A DNA stretch of 64,000 nucleotides from Chloroflexota bacterium. Its GTDB lineage: Bacteria; Chloroflexota; Anaerolineae; Anaerolineales; Villigracilaceae. The stretch spans positions 1 through 64,000 of the forward strand of contig JACRLC010000017.1 in the NCBI GenBank assembly GCA_016235425.1. The letters run 5' to 3'. The notes below the pieces were generated by a model that saw only the letters and a program-made list of their open reading frames with translations, had not been told where the DNA came from and made no database searches. The position numbers and the translations under genes are program-made. Positions 1 to 7,669 of the stretch are shown here, piece by piece; positions within the stretch are counted from its first letter, which is position 1; each line of letters starts with the position of its first letter.

Positions 1-126
1 GAATACTCCAAGAAGAAGGTTGTCGGAGAGCCGGATGAGGGAAAACCTCATGTCCGGTTCGATGTGGCAGGGGATGGAAACCAGGATTTATATCCCAGGC
101 GCCATCCCTTGACCCTACCACCCGAC
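1..126 (+). mobile_element. 3' end of a group II intron (domains V and VI)
   Basis: Positions 28-60 fold as a group II domain V: the arms begin GAGCCGGATGAGG and end CCTCATGTCCGGTTC around a GAAAA loop, with the catalytic AGC triad at 29-31. Positions 63-120 can form a domain VI hairpin (GTGG/CCAC, AGGG/CCCT and GATGG/CCATC segments) with an unpaired A near the 3' side. The intron probably ends at about 120-126. Any maturase/reverse-transcriptase ORF would lie upstream, outside the window. The exact 3' splice point and the intron class are not determinable here. Confidence 0.75.
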
Positions 127-183
127 GCTGGGGAGTCTGCGGCAATCTCAAGCAGTTTTCTACGCCTTAGCATTTTTCTGGTT

Positions 184-200
184 GGACGGCTTCGCCGTCC
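184..200 (+). other. Short GC hairpin with a UUCG-type loop
   Basis: A GGACGG stem closes on CCGTCC around CTTCG, just downstream of the intron end. The stretch 127-265 otherwise shows no recognisable gene. It may be the 3' exon or the leader of the next gene. Confidence 0.3.
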
Positions 201-265
201 CCGCCCCAGCGCAGGTAACGCAAATCGTTGGGCAACCCAGTTTATTTGAAAGAGGCCGGAAAATC

Positions 266-1087
266 ATGAACTCCCGCACATCAGCAAACAAGTTCCCCTG
301 GGCTTTTTTCTTTTTAGTCTTCATTCTTTCCATTCCGCTCTTGTTGATTAGTTCCATATTGGGAAATAAACTGCCCATTCCAATTAATCTCCCCATAAGC
401 GCATTTATGTTCATCATCCCATTGGCGGTAGCCTTAATTCTTTCATACAGGCAGCGTGGAAGCAATGGCATAAAGGAACTCTTAAAGAAGATATTTGATT
501 TCAAGAAAATAAAAAATGGGATTTGGTACGCGCCCATCCTGTTATTAACACCTCTCATATATTTCCTGTCTTACGTAATCATGCGTTTGATGGGGTTGTC
601 GCTCCCCGAGCCAAAAATTCCATTTCTAATAGCGCCGGTCCTTTTTTTAGTGTTTTTTATCGGCGCCACATGCGAAGAACTGGGGTGGACGGGTTATGCC
701 ATTGATCCAATGCAAAATCAATTGGGAGCCTCGAACGCCAGCATTATTTTGGGGATTGTGTGGCAGATATGGCACATCGTTCCAGATATCCAGGCTCAAA
801 ACACTGCAAATTGGATTGTATGGCACAGCCTCTATTCGGTCGCATTACGAATTTTTATCGTCTGGATATACAACAACACAGGGAAAAGCGTTTTTGCGGC
901 AATCGTAGTCCACGCCATGGATAATATCAGTTGGTCCCTATTTCCAAATTACGGTTCAGGGTATGACCCGTTTTTTACTTGTATCGTTGCCTGGATAATA
1001 GTGGTGGTCGTTATATTCCTATGGAACCCGAAAACACTGGCTCAATATAGATATACCCGCTTGAGCGGGTCGGATGTCAAGAAATGA
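266..1087 (+). CDS. CPBP family intramembrane metalloprotease
   Basis: 273-residue, strongly hydrophobic protein with about seven or eight membrane segments. The CPBP (Abi/CAAX-protease) signature motifs are present in order: Glu-Glu at 137-138 in CEELGWTGYA, WQIWH around 166-170, and HAMDN with His216. In the family the first motif is EExxxR. Here the Arg position is Thr (EELGWT), which may alter or abolish proteolysis. The ATG at 266 is preferred over an upstream in-frame TTG at 182 because hydrophobic family-like sequence begins here and purine-rich AGAGG lies upstream. Substrate unknown. The gene follows the intron end and is convergent with ffh. Confidence 0.8.
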   Translation: MNSRTSANKFPWAFFFLVFILSIPLLLISSILGNKLPIPINLPISAFMFIIPLAVALILSYRQRGSNGIKELLKKIFDFKKIKNGIWYAPILLLTPLIYFLSYVIMRLMGLSLPEPKIPFLIAPVLFLVFFIGATCEELGWTGYAIDPMQNQLGASNASIILGIVWQIWHIVPDIQAQNTANWIVWHSLYSVALRIFIVWIYNNTGKSVFAAIVVHAMDNISWSLFPNYGSGYDPFFTCIVAWIIVVVVIFLWNPKTLAQYRYTRLSGSDVKK

Positions 1088-1124
1088 ACAAAAAATGGCG
1101 GACACTTTGCAGCGACCGCCATTT
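1086..1124 (-). terminator. Intrinsic terminator of ffh
   Basis: On the minus strand AAATGGCGG pairs with CCGCCATTT and is followed by a T run. It lies directly after the ffh stop codon. Its A/T flanks may also let it stop transcription arriving from the CPBP gene. Confidence 0.7.
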
Positions 1125-1127
1125 CAT

Positions 1128-2459
1128 TTACCCAAACAACCTCCCCAGCCCCTTTCCCCCCGTTTTCTGGATCATCTTCATCATTTTCTGCGCTTCGCGG
1201 AATTGCTTGATCAGGCGGTTGACGTCCTGCACTTCCACGCCGGAACCTGCGGCGATGCGGCGGCGGCGGGAGGCGTTCAAAATATCAGGGTTGCGGCGTT
1301 CCTTCAAGGTCATTGAATGGATGATGGCCTCGGACGATTTGAAAGACCGCTCCACTTCCTTCGGGTCCACCTGGCGCGCGGCCTGCCCCATCTGCCCGGG
1401 GAGCATGTCCATGATCTGGCTGAGCGGCCCCATCTTTTTCATTTGTTTCATTTGTTCGAGCCAGTCTTCGAGCGAGAACTGGCCCTTCATCATGCGATCA
1501 GCGTTCTTCTGCAAGGACTGCGCGCTTTGCGCGTCGAAGGCGGCTTCTGCTTTTTCGATCAGGCCGATCATGTCGCCCATGCCCAAAATACGGGACGACA
1601 GGCGCGCGGGATCATACGTTTCAAGCGCGTCCAATTTTTCGCCGGTACCGATGAACTTGATCGGCACACCCGTCACCGAGCGGATCGAGATGGCCGCGCC
1701 GCCGCGCGAGTCGCCATCCATTTTGGTGAGCATCAGGCCGGTGATGGACACGTTGCCGCGGAATCCCTGCGCTATGTTCAACGCTTCCTGGCCGATCATC
1801 GAATCAATGACAAGCAGGGTCTCGACAGGATTGACTTTCGCGGCGATGGCTTTTAACTCGTCCATCAACTCCGCATCCAATTGCGACCGACCGGCTGTGT
1901 CCATTATCATGACGCCGAATCCGCCCTTTTCAGCTTTCTCGAAAGCCCGTTTCGCGAGTTCGGGCGGCTTGAGGGACATGTCCGCTTCGACGGGGACATC
2001 CAGCCGTTCGCCGAGTTGTTGCAACTGCTGAACCGCGGCGGGGCGATACGGGTCGCCTGCAACCATCATCACGCGCTCCCCTTTCGAGCGAAGGAGACGC
2101 GCCAGCTTGCCAGCGCCGGTCGTTTTACCGGAGCCTTGCAAGCCGACCATCATGATAACGCGCGGCTTGGGGCCGGTCATATTCAACGGCGCGGGTTCGC
2201 CCAGTGTGCCGATCAGTTCGTCGTTGACGATCTTGATGACTTGCTGTCCAGGGTTCAGCGCTTTCGATACCTCCACGCCGACAGCGCGTTCGCGCACGCG
2301 TGCGATGAAGGATTTGACCACGCTGAAATGCACGTCCGCTTCCAATAAAGCGAGGTGCACTTCGCGCATGGCCGCATCCACGTCCGCTTCGGAGAGCTTG
2401 CCGCGGCGGCGGAGTTGGTCAAAGATTTGGTTGAGTCGTCCGGTGAGGTTTTCAAACAT
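1128..2459 (-). CDS. ffh: Signal recognition particle protein Ffh (SRP54)
   Basis: 443 residues, close to normal Ffh length. It is the GTPase of the signal recognition particle, binding 4.5S RNA and targeting nascent membrane and secreted proteins to FtsY. Order of parts: helical N domain (about 1-90), NG GTPase domain with P-loop GLQGSGKTT (107-115), DTAGR G3 motif, TKMDGDSRGG G4 region, and a Met-rich M domain from about 300 containing MKQMKKMGPL and the RRRRIAAGSG RNA-binding stretch. The sequence is intact. It is transcribed alone toward its own terminator, and the gene upstream is divergent. Confidence 0.97.
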   Translation of the reverse strand: MFENLTGRLNQIFDQLRRRGKLSEADVDAAMREVHLALLEADVHFSVVKSFIARVRERAVGVEVSKALNPGQQVIKIVNDELIGTLGEPAPLNMTGPKPRVIMMVGLQGSGKTTGAGKLARLLRSKGERVMMVAGDPYRPAAVQQLQQLGERLDVPVEADMSLKPPELAKRAFEKAEKGGFGVMIMDTAGRSQLDAELMDELKAIAAKVNPVETLLVIDSMIGQEALNIAQGFRGNVSITGLMLTKMDGDSRGGAAISIRSVTGVPIKFIGTGEKLDALETYDPARLSSRILGMGDMIGLIEKAEAAFDAQSAQSLQKNADRMMKGQFSLEDWLEQMKQMKKMGPLSQIMDMLPGQMGQAARQVDPKEVERSFKSSEAIIHSMTLKERRNPDILNASRRRRIAAGSGVEVQDVNRLIKQFREAQKMMKMIQKTGGKGLGRLFG

Positions 2460-2720
2460 AAATTATTTTCCGTCATTGCTTCGGGCCAGCGCCTTCGCAA
2501 TGACAAATGGTGAGGGTAGGCGGGCATTATAGTGCGGAAGCAGGTTGAGGGTCAAGCAGGATGCGAATTGGATTTTACTCTGGAGTCGGACAGCTTGCTG
2601 TCCATTGGTTAACATTTCGTGAACAGCGGGGCATCCAGTCATTCACGCTTATAATCAGACCGAAACTTCCCTTGTAAGCGCGTGTTTTTTCATACATCCT
2701 ATTCACCCGGTGGAGGACTC
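2460..2720. repeat. Intergenic region with two repeat-family copies and a -10 box
   Basis: Three things are seen in this 261-base gap. At about 2464-2508 is a degenerate member of the GATTGCTTCG...CGCAATGACA family (also at 23.9 and 49.1 kb). At 2573-2603 is a TTTTACTCTGGA motif followed by the perfect palindrome GGACAGCTTGCTGTCC (relatives at 38.2 and 40.97 kb). At 2650-2655 is a TATAAT that could serve the MFS gene, without a convincing -35. Confidence 0.5.
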
Positions 2721-4106
2721 ATGACAGCATCGCAAGCTAGTGTTAATGACAGGAAGGAAATTTTCGGCTGGGCCATGTACGACTGGGCAAATTCGGCCTT
2801 CAGCACCACAGTGGGGACAGTGTTCCTTGCACCGTATGTTGCATCACTGGCACGGAGCGCGGCAGAAGCCGCAGGTTCGGAATTCGTATATCTCTTTGGG
2901 ATTCCCATCGCTCCCGATTCGTTCCTGCCATACTGCATTTCGTTTTCCGTGGGTATGCAGGTGCTCTTCCTCCCCATCCTCGGCGCAATCGCGGATTATT
3001 CTCACCGCCGCAAACAAATGATGCAACTCTTCGCGTTCATCGGGGCGGTCTCCACGATCCTGCTGTTCGCAGTCACCGGCAATTTGTGGTGGCTCGGCGG
3101 ACTCCTGTTCGTTGTTGCCAACCTTGCATTCGGCGCGGCAATCGTTTTTTATAATTCGTATTTGCCGTCCATTGCGAGCGAAGACCAGCGCGACCGCGTT
3201 TCTTCGTATGGCTGGGCAATGGGTTATCTCGGCGGCGGTATCCTGCTGGCACTTAATCTGGCGTTCTTTATTTTCAGTGAAGACATTGGCGTGCCAACAT
3301 CCCTGGCGGTTCGCATCAATCTTGCTTCGGCGGGCATCTGGTGGCTGGGATTCTCGTTCATCACGTGGGCACGCGTCCACCCGCGCCACGCGGTTCATAA
3401 ATTACCTCCCGGTGAGACTTACACCAGCGCAGGCTTCAAACAACTCCGCCATACACTTGGAGAAGTAAAACACTTCCCTGAAACGCTCAAATACCTGTTG
3501 GCCTATTTTCTTTACAACGATGGCATCCAGACCGTGATCGCAGTCGCATCCACTTTTGCGGCGGCTCCGTTGATTCAGGGCGGCCTCGAATTGGAACAGA
3601 CCACGCTTACGGCGGTCATCCTCATGATCCAGTTCGTGGCATTTGGCGGCGCGTTGTTCTGGGGCAGGCTTGCAGCATGGATCGGCGCGAAGCAATCCAT
3701 CGTTGTCAGCCTGGTGATTTGGGCGGGCGTGGTGATCTACGCTTACGGCGGGTTATACGGCGACACACGCACCACACAGTTCTTCATTCTCGGCATTTTC
3801 ATCGCATTGGTGATGGGCGGCTCGCAGGCGATCAGCCGCAGTCTCTTCGCACAGATGATCCCGTCAGGCAAAGAGGCCGAGTTCTATTCCTTTTATGAAA
3901 TCTCGGAGCGCGGCACTTCATGGACCGGGCCATTAATCTTTGGGCTGGCGAATCAGGTGTTCGGCAGTTTGCGCTACGGCATCCTTTCGTTGATCTTTTA
4001 TTTCATCGCGGGGTTGATCGTTCTGCCGATGGTGAATGTCAAAAAGGCAGTGGGTGATGTGAAGAAGTACGATGGGATGAAGGCAAATGGAGAAGAAAGC
4101 AAGTAA
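2721..4106 (+). CDS. MFS transporter, UMF1/Atg22-like
   Basis: 461-residue polytopic membrane protein with about 11-12 hydrophobic segments. The opening FGWAMYDWANSAFSTT is characteristic of the UMF1 / vacuole-effluxer Atg22-like branch of the major facilitator superfamily. The charged loop YSHRRKQMM after the early helices and ERGTSWTGP near the end also fit. The ATG at 2721 is chosen because GGTGGAGG lies just upstream. Thirteen extra in-frame codons exist before it, but they cover this ribosome-binding site. Substrate unknown. Bacterial members are usually annotated only as MFS transporters. Ends at a strong terminator shared with the convergent selenoprotein candidate. Confidence 0.88.
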   Translation: MTASQASVNDRKEIFGWAMYDWANSAFSTTVGTVFLAPYVASLARSAAEAAGSEFVYLFGIPIAPDSFLPYCISFSVGMQVLFLPILGAIADYSHRRKQMMQLFAFIGAVSTILLFAVTGNLWWLGGLLFVVANLAFGAAIVFYNSYLPSIASEDQRDRVSSYGWAMGYLGGGILLALNLAFFIFSEDIGVPTSLAVRINLASAGIWWLGFSFITWARVHPRHAVHKLPPGETYTSAGFKQLRHTLGEVKHFPETLKYLLAYFLYNDGIQTVIAVASTFAAAPLIQGGLELEQTTLTAVILMIQFVAFGGALFWGRLAAWIGAKQSIVVSLVIWAGVVIYAYGGLYGDTRTTQFFILGIFIALVMGGSQAISRSLFAQMIPSGKEAEFYSFYEISERGTSWTGPLIFGLANQVFGSLRYGILSLIFYFIAGLIVLPMVNVKKAVGDVKKYDGMKANGEESK

Positions 4107-4147
4107 CGAAACGTGAGGATGAGCAACGAGAAATGAGTAGATAGCAA

Positions 4148-4183
4148 AAGACCTCCGGTGTACACCGGAGGTCTTCGTTTTTT
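4148..4183 (+). terminator. Intrinsic terminator after the MFS gene
   Basis: AAGACCTCCGGTG pairs perfectly with CACCGGAGGTCTT (13 bp, two-base loop) and is followed by CGTTTTTT. It separates two convergent genes. Confidence 0.9.
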
Positions 4184-4192
4184 CTGGTATTT

Positions 4193-4735
4193 TTATTGGA
4201 TGTGTTGAGAAAACTCCGCTTCCAAATCTGCCTGCTGGACATAACCAACCCACTTTTTCAGGACATTACCGCTTGCATCCAACAGGTAAAGTTCGGGCTG
4301 ATAATAGAAACCGAGGGCACGCTGGAATTCGCCTGTGCGGGGATCGTCGGCATCGAGGTAGCTGAATTTGATCTTTCCAAAATATTGCGCTTCAAGCCCA
4401 TGAACCATGGGCGCCATGGCGCGGCAGGTGCCTCAGGTGAAGCGGAAGAATTCGACGAGTTGCAGACCACCGGATGCGAGACTAACCGTCGTTGGGTCGG
4501 TGGCTTCGAGATCGGGGCCGCGTGAGGTGGCAATAGGTTGGACTTCGGCCAGCGCGGTCGGAGCGGCGATTGTTTCCACGGGCGCGAGCGTGGGCGGCAG
4601 AGTCGCTGTCGGCGTAGCGGGTTCGGGGGAAAATGCCTCGGCCGGCGCGTTTGACGGAGTCACTGCCGGGGCGCAGGCAGATGCCAGTAAAACGGCGAGC
4701 AGGATAACAGTCCGGAATTTGAAGCGGGTTTTCAT
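4193..4735 (-). CDS. Thioredoxin-fold lipoprotein, putative selenoprotein with a UxxC active site
   Basis: The frame runs 180 codons if the TGA at 4433-4435 (codon 101) is decoded. Residues 1-21 form a lipoprotein signal ending in the lipobox LLASAC, then comes a Thr/Pro-rich linker. The thioredoxin-fold part is VEFFRFT-U-GTCRAMAPM, with the TGA exactly at the first Cys of the CxxC site and the second Cys (104) kept. Downstream, YLDADDP and the cis-Pro region YYQPELYLLD are intact. Reading both sides in one frame gives a continuous thioredoxin-like domain to the stop at 4193. A 7-bp hairpin with a G-starting loop sits at bSECIS distance after the TGA. Likely role: extracytoplasmic thiol/disulfide exchange. 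Alternative: a pseudogene with a Cys-to-stop mutation. No SelA/B/C/D genes lie in the window. Confidence 0.7.
4396..4412 (-). promoter_or_regulatory. Candidate bacterial SECIS hairpin
   Basis: On the minus strand GCCCATG-GTT-CATGGGC forms a perfect 7-bp stem. The apical loop starts with G at the 28th base after the TGA codon. Known bacterial SECIS elements have the loop about 16-37 nt after UGA, with a G among the first two loop bases. Both conditions are met. The loop of only three bases is at the short end. Confidence 0.55.
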
Positions 4736-4852
4736 CTTGTCCTCACAATAAGGTGGCTTGTGAGTCAGACAACTTGTTTTTAAACAGTCTTACACATTCT
4801 CATCCTTTTCTAAGTAGGGAAAATCGTCACATCCAAAAACGGACGCTTCACT

Positions 4853-4881
4853 TTGACGGTTGTGAATTCCTACGCTATACT
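4853..4881 (+). promoter_or_regulatory. Sigma-70-type promoter of the aldehyde dehydrogenase gene
   Basis: TTGACG (4853-4858), a 17-base spacer and TATACT (4876-4881). Predicted start is about 4888, giving a leader of about 105 bases that contains the inverted repeat 4886-4977. Confidence 0.7.
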
Positions 4882-4885
4882 GGGT

Positions 4886-4977
4886 TTAGTTCGGTAGTTA
4901 GTTAGTTCGATAGTTTCGTAGTTTATTGACGTGCAGTCTAACTACCCAACTACAAAACTATCCAACTATTCAACTAA
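4886..4977. repeat. AACTA/TAGTT inverted repeat in the 5' leader
   Basis: The left arm (about 4888-4923) is built of TAGTT units and the right arm (about 4938-4974) of AACTA units. They can fold on each other imperfectly around TATTGACGTGCAGTC. The structure lies between the promoter and the ribosome-binding site TAGGAGG of the dehydrogenase gene. Confidence 0.6.
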
Positions 4978-4992
4978 ATCTAGGAGGCTCGT

Positions 4993-6567
4993 ATGGCAGA
5001 TTTCAAGCTCACTTATGCGACCATGTTCAACCCGCCCGAAGAGTTGCACACCGGCTTCGACAAGGCCGTGGAAAAGCTCAAGAAAAACCTGGGCAGGGAA
5101 TATGGCATGATCATCAACGGCAAGGACGTGATGGCCGATGAAAAGTTCGACGATCATTCCCCGGTCAACACGGACTGGGTGCTGGCTAAAATGCAGAGAG
5201 GCAGCGCCAAACACGCCCAGGAGGCATTGGCGGCGGCGCGCGCGGCGTTCCCGAAATGGAGCCGCACACCGTGGCAGGAACGCGTGAAACTGCTTCGCAA
5301 AGCGGCTGGTTTGATCGAGGAACGCATTTTTGATCTGGGCGCGGCGATGGCGCTTGAGGTCGGCAAGAACCGCATGGAGTCTTTGGGCGATGTGCAGGAG
5401 ACAGCCGATCTTATTTATTATTCGTGCTACCAAATGGAGAAGAACGACGGTTACATCGTCGAGATGGGCAAGGACCCGCTCGTGGGCTATGATGCGCGGA
5501 ACGTGTCTGTGTTGAGACCGTACGGTGTGTGGCTGGTAGTCAGTCCGTTTAACTTTCCGTTCGCGTTGACCGGCGGCCCTTCGGGCGCGGCGCTCGTGGC
5601 GGGCAATACCCTCGTCATCAAACCCGCGACGGACACCGCCTGGATCGTGCGCTTGCTGGCAGAATGTTTCCGCGATGCGGGCCTGCCCGATGGTGTGGTC
5701 AACTTCGTGACCGGCCCCGGCTCCACACTGGGTCAGGCGCTTGTGGACAGTCCCGAAGTGAACGGCGTAACCTTCACCGGCTCCTTCGATGTGGGCATGA
5801 AGATGTACCAGGATTTTGCGAAGGGCAAGTATGTGCGCCCGGTGATTTTGGAACTCGGCGGAAAGAATCCCGCGATTGTTTCAAAACATGCCGACCTCGA
5901 ACGCGCCACGATTGGCATTGTCCGCTCGGCGTTTGGTTTGCAGGGACAAAAATGCTCTGCCGCCTCCCGCGTGATTGTGGAGGAACCGGTTTACGATGAA
6001 CTCATTGGCCGCCTCAGAGAGGCGACCGAAAAATTAGCCATTGGCGACCCAACCGACCGCGCCACCTATCTTGGCCCGGTAATCAACAAATCGTCCTACA
6101 ACGATTTCAAGAACTTCACCGAGGAGATTTCGCAGGGCGGCGGCAAATTCCTGACCGGCGGACACGTCAAAACCGGTGACGGCTTCGACAAGGGCTACTT
6201 CTGCGAGCCAACCTTCGTCACCGACCTGCCGTTTGGGCATCGCCTATGGCAGTACGAAATGTTCCTGCCCATTACCACCATCGGCAAAGTCCAGAGCATG
6301 GATGAAGCGATGAAAATCGCCAACAGCGTGAACTACGGTCTCACCGCGGGCTTCTACGGTTCACCCGAAGAGACCGATTGGTTCTTCGACCAGATCGAAG
6401 CAGGCGTCACTTACGCCAACCGTCCACAAGGCGCGACCACCGGCGCGTGGCCTGGCTTCCAACCGTTCGGCGGCTGGAAAGGCTCCGGCTCCAGCGGCAA
6501 GAATGCGGGCGGCCACTACTACGTTCCCCTCTATATGCACGAGCAGATCCGCACGCTCGTGAAGTAA
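4993..6567 (+). CDS. Aldehyde dehydrogenase, probably L-glutamate gamma-semialdehyde (P5C) dehydrogenase
   Basis: 524 residues, matching the 510-540 aa of single-domain P5C dehydrogenases (RocA/PruA type), which oxidise glutamate semialdehyde to glutamate with NAD in proline and arginine breakdown. Seen: VVSPFNFPFALTGGPSGAAL near the cofactor site, VTFTGSFDVG, catalytic base Glu287 in LELGGKNP, and nucleophile Cys321 in GQKCSAASR, a context typical of P5C dehydrogenases. The start at 4993 follows TAGGAGG. No proline dehydrogenase is adjacent, so the substrate is inferred from sequence only; another semialdehyde is possible. It has its own promoter and terminator, suggesting a single-gene unit. 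Confidence 0.88.
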   Translation: MADFKLTYATMFNPPEELHTGFDKAVEKLKKNLGREYGMIINGKDVMADEKFDDHSPVNTDWVLAKMQRGSAKHAQEALAAARAAFPKWSRTPWQERVKLLRKAAGLIEERIFDLGAAMALEVGKNRMESLGDVQETADLIYYSCYQMEKNDGYIVEMGKDPLVGYDARNVSVLRPYGVWLVVSPFNFPFALTGGPSGAALVAGNTLVIKPATDTAWIVRLLAECFRDAGLPDGVVNFVTGPGSTLGQALVDSPEVNGVTFTGSFDVGMKMYQDFAKGKYVRPVILELGGKNPAIVSKHADLERATIGIVRSAFGLQGQKCSAASRVIVEEPVYDELIGRLREATEKLAIGDPTDRATYLGPVINKSSYNDFKNFTEEISQGGGKFLTGGHVKTGDGFDKGYFCEPTFVTDLPFGHRLWQYEMFLPITTIGKVQSMDEAMKIANSVNYGLTAGFYGSPEETDWFFDQIEAGVTYANRPQGATTGAWPGFQPFGGWKGSGSSGKNAGGHYYVPLYMHEQIRTLVK

Positions 6568-6585
6568 CATCACATCAACCTGCAG

Positions 6586-6619
6586 CCCCTTCCTCGCAAT
6601 CGAGGAAGGGGTTTCTTTT
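6586..6619 (+). terminator. Intrinsic terminator after the aldehyde dehydrogenase
   Basis: CCCCTTCCTCG pairs with CGAGGAAGGGG (11 bp, CAAT loop) followed by TTTCTTTT. The next gene starts only ten bases later, so its expression would depend on read-through. Confidence 0.88.
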
Positions 6620-6629
6620 GGATAACATC

Positions 6630-7388
6630 ATGCCCTGGAATCCCGACCAATACCATAAATTCCAATCCGAACGCTCCGCGCCGTTTTATGACTTGATGAA
6701 ACTTGTCCAGGTTCGTCCGCGTCTCAAGGTTGTTGACCTCGGCTGCGGCACAGGCGAATTGACCCGCGCGCTGGCAGACACTCTTCCCGAAAGCGACGTG
6801 ACCGGCATGGACTCGTCCCCTCAAATGCTGGAAAAGGCCGCCTCTTTCTCGACCGATAACCTGCGTTTTGAACAAGGAGATTTATCCAGTCTGACAGGAA
6901 GCTGGGACCTCATCTACAGCAACGCCGCGATCCAATGGCGTGAGAATCACACTTCGCTCATTCCATCTCTTTTTTCAAAATTGAATCCCAGCGGACAACT
7001 CTGTGTGCAAATCCCATCCAACCACAATCACATCTCGCATCAATTAATCCGCGAGACCGCGCGGGAGGAACCGTTCAAAACCGCGCTGGATGGATTTGAA
7101 CGTCTATCCCCCGTTCTATCCATTGAGCAATACGCGCAGATCCTTTTCGATTGTGGCGCGGAGGATATTACCGTCTTTGAAAAAGTTTACCCCCACGTTA
7201 TGGAAGACGCGGATGCTGTGATCGAGTGGATTTCGGGGACTGCACTGGTTCCCTGCTTTGAAAGACTCGGCGGGCGAAAACCCGAATTCCTTGCCGCTCT
7301 TCGTGAAAAAATGAAGGCCGCCCTGCCGGGTTCTCCCGTCTTCTATCCCTTCCGGCGGACGTTCTTTTCGGCGCACAGACCTGCCTAA
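6630..7388 (+). CDS. Class I SAM-dependent methyltransferase (trans-aconitate methyltransferase-like)
   Basis: 252 residues. MPWNPDQYHKFQSERSAPFY at the start and SAM-binding motif I VVDLGCGTGE (34-43), followed by VTGMDSSPQML, SNAAIQW and GQLCVQIPSN, match the trans-aconitate 2-methyltransferase (Tam) family, which methylates acidic metabolites such as trans-aconitate. The C-terminal ISGTALVPC segment also fits. The true substrate cannot be read from sequence. Start ATG 6630 is taken because the family N-terminus begins there. The longer frame upstream is a shadow of the dehydrogenase gene. It sits directly behind a terminator, so it may be weakly transcribed by read-through. Confidence 0.85.
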   Translation: MPWNPDQYHKFQSERSAPFYDLMKLVQVRPRLKVVDLGCGTGELTRALADTLPESDVTGMDSSPQMLEKAASFSTDNLRFEQGDLSSLTGSWDLIYSNAAIQWRENHTSLIPSLFSKLNPSGQLCVQIPSNHNHISHQLIRETAREEPFKTALDGFERLSPVLSIEQYAQILFDCGAEDITVFEKVYPHVMEDADAVIEWISGTALVPCFERLGGRKPEFLAALREKMKAALPGSPVFYPFRRTFFSAHRPA

Positions 7389-7398
7389 TCGGGTGAGG

Positions 7399-7404
7399 TA
7401 AAAT
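7399..7404 (+). promoter_or_regulatory. -10 box six bases before an ATG (leaderless type)
   Basis: TAAAAT followed by ATTTGC and then the ATG at 7411. A start site seven bases after the box would put the first mRNA base on the A of ATG. The upstream GGGTGAGG is not at ribosome-binding distance. Confidence 0.45.
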
Positions 7405-7410
7405 ATTTGC

Positions 7411-7668
7411 ATGGAAGATGAACCGCTTGTCGTACGTGTGGGCACATTTTTTTGGGTGCTAGGAATAGGCGCTTTCATTCTATTCGTCGCGTCGGACATG
7501 GCCGAGAAACCGGATTTCGACTACCTTTTCGTCGCGATGCTCCTGATCGGATTCGGATGGATATTCCGGCGCAAGAAAGCCCCACCGCCATCCGCCGGCC
7601 GGTTTTCAATTCTCCGAAAAATGCGCGAACCAAAGAAAAAAGGCAAACAGGAAGAAAAAAAGAAATAA
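7411..7668 (+). CDS. Small membrane protein of unknown function
   Basis: 85 residues. Two hydrophobic segments (about 10-28 and 37-52) are separated by a short acidic loop, followed by a very basic tail rich in Lys/Arg (RRKKAPPP... and KKKGKQEEKKK), so the topology is probably both ends in the cytoplasm. No family recognised. Its stop is one base before the ATG of the CoA-transferase subunit, so the two are almost certainly co-transcribed and possibly translationally coupled. Likely expressed as a leaderless mRNA. Confidence 0.6.
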   Translation: MEDEPLVVRVGTFFWVLGIGAFILFVASDMAEKPDFDYLFVAMLLIGFGWIFRRKKAPPPSAGRFSILRKMREPKKKGKQEEKKK

Positions 7669-7669
7669 C

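Noticed and set aside
1084-2031. Long plus-strand frame (315 codons)
   Set aside because: Lies entirely antisense to ffh and has no protein family features; a shadow of a GC-rich gene.
4193-4417. Separate small gene starting MAPMVHG
   Set aside because: It lacks a ribosome-binding site, begins in the middle of the thioredoxin fold and is in the same frame as the upstream part; one gene with a recoded TGA explains both pieces.
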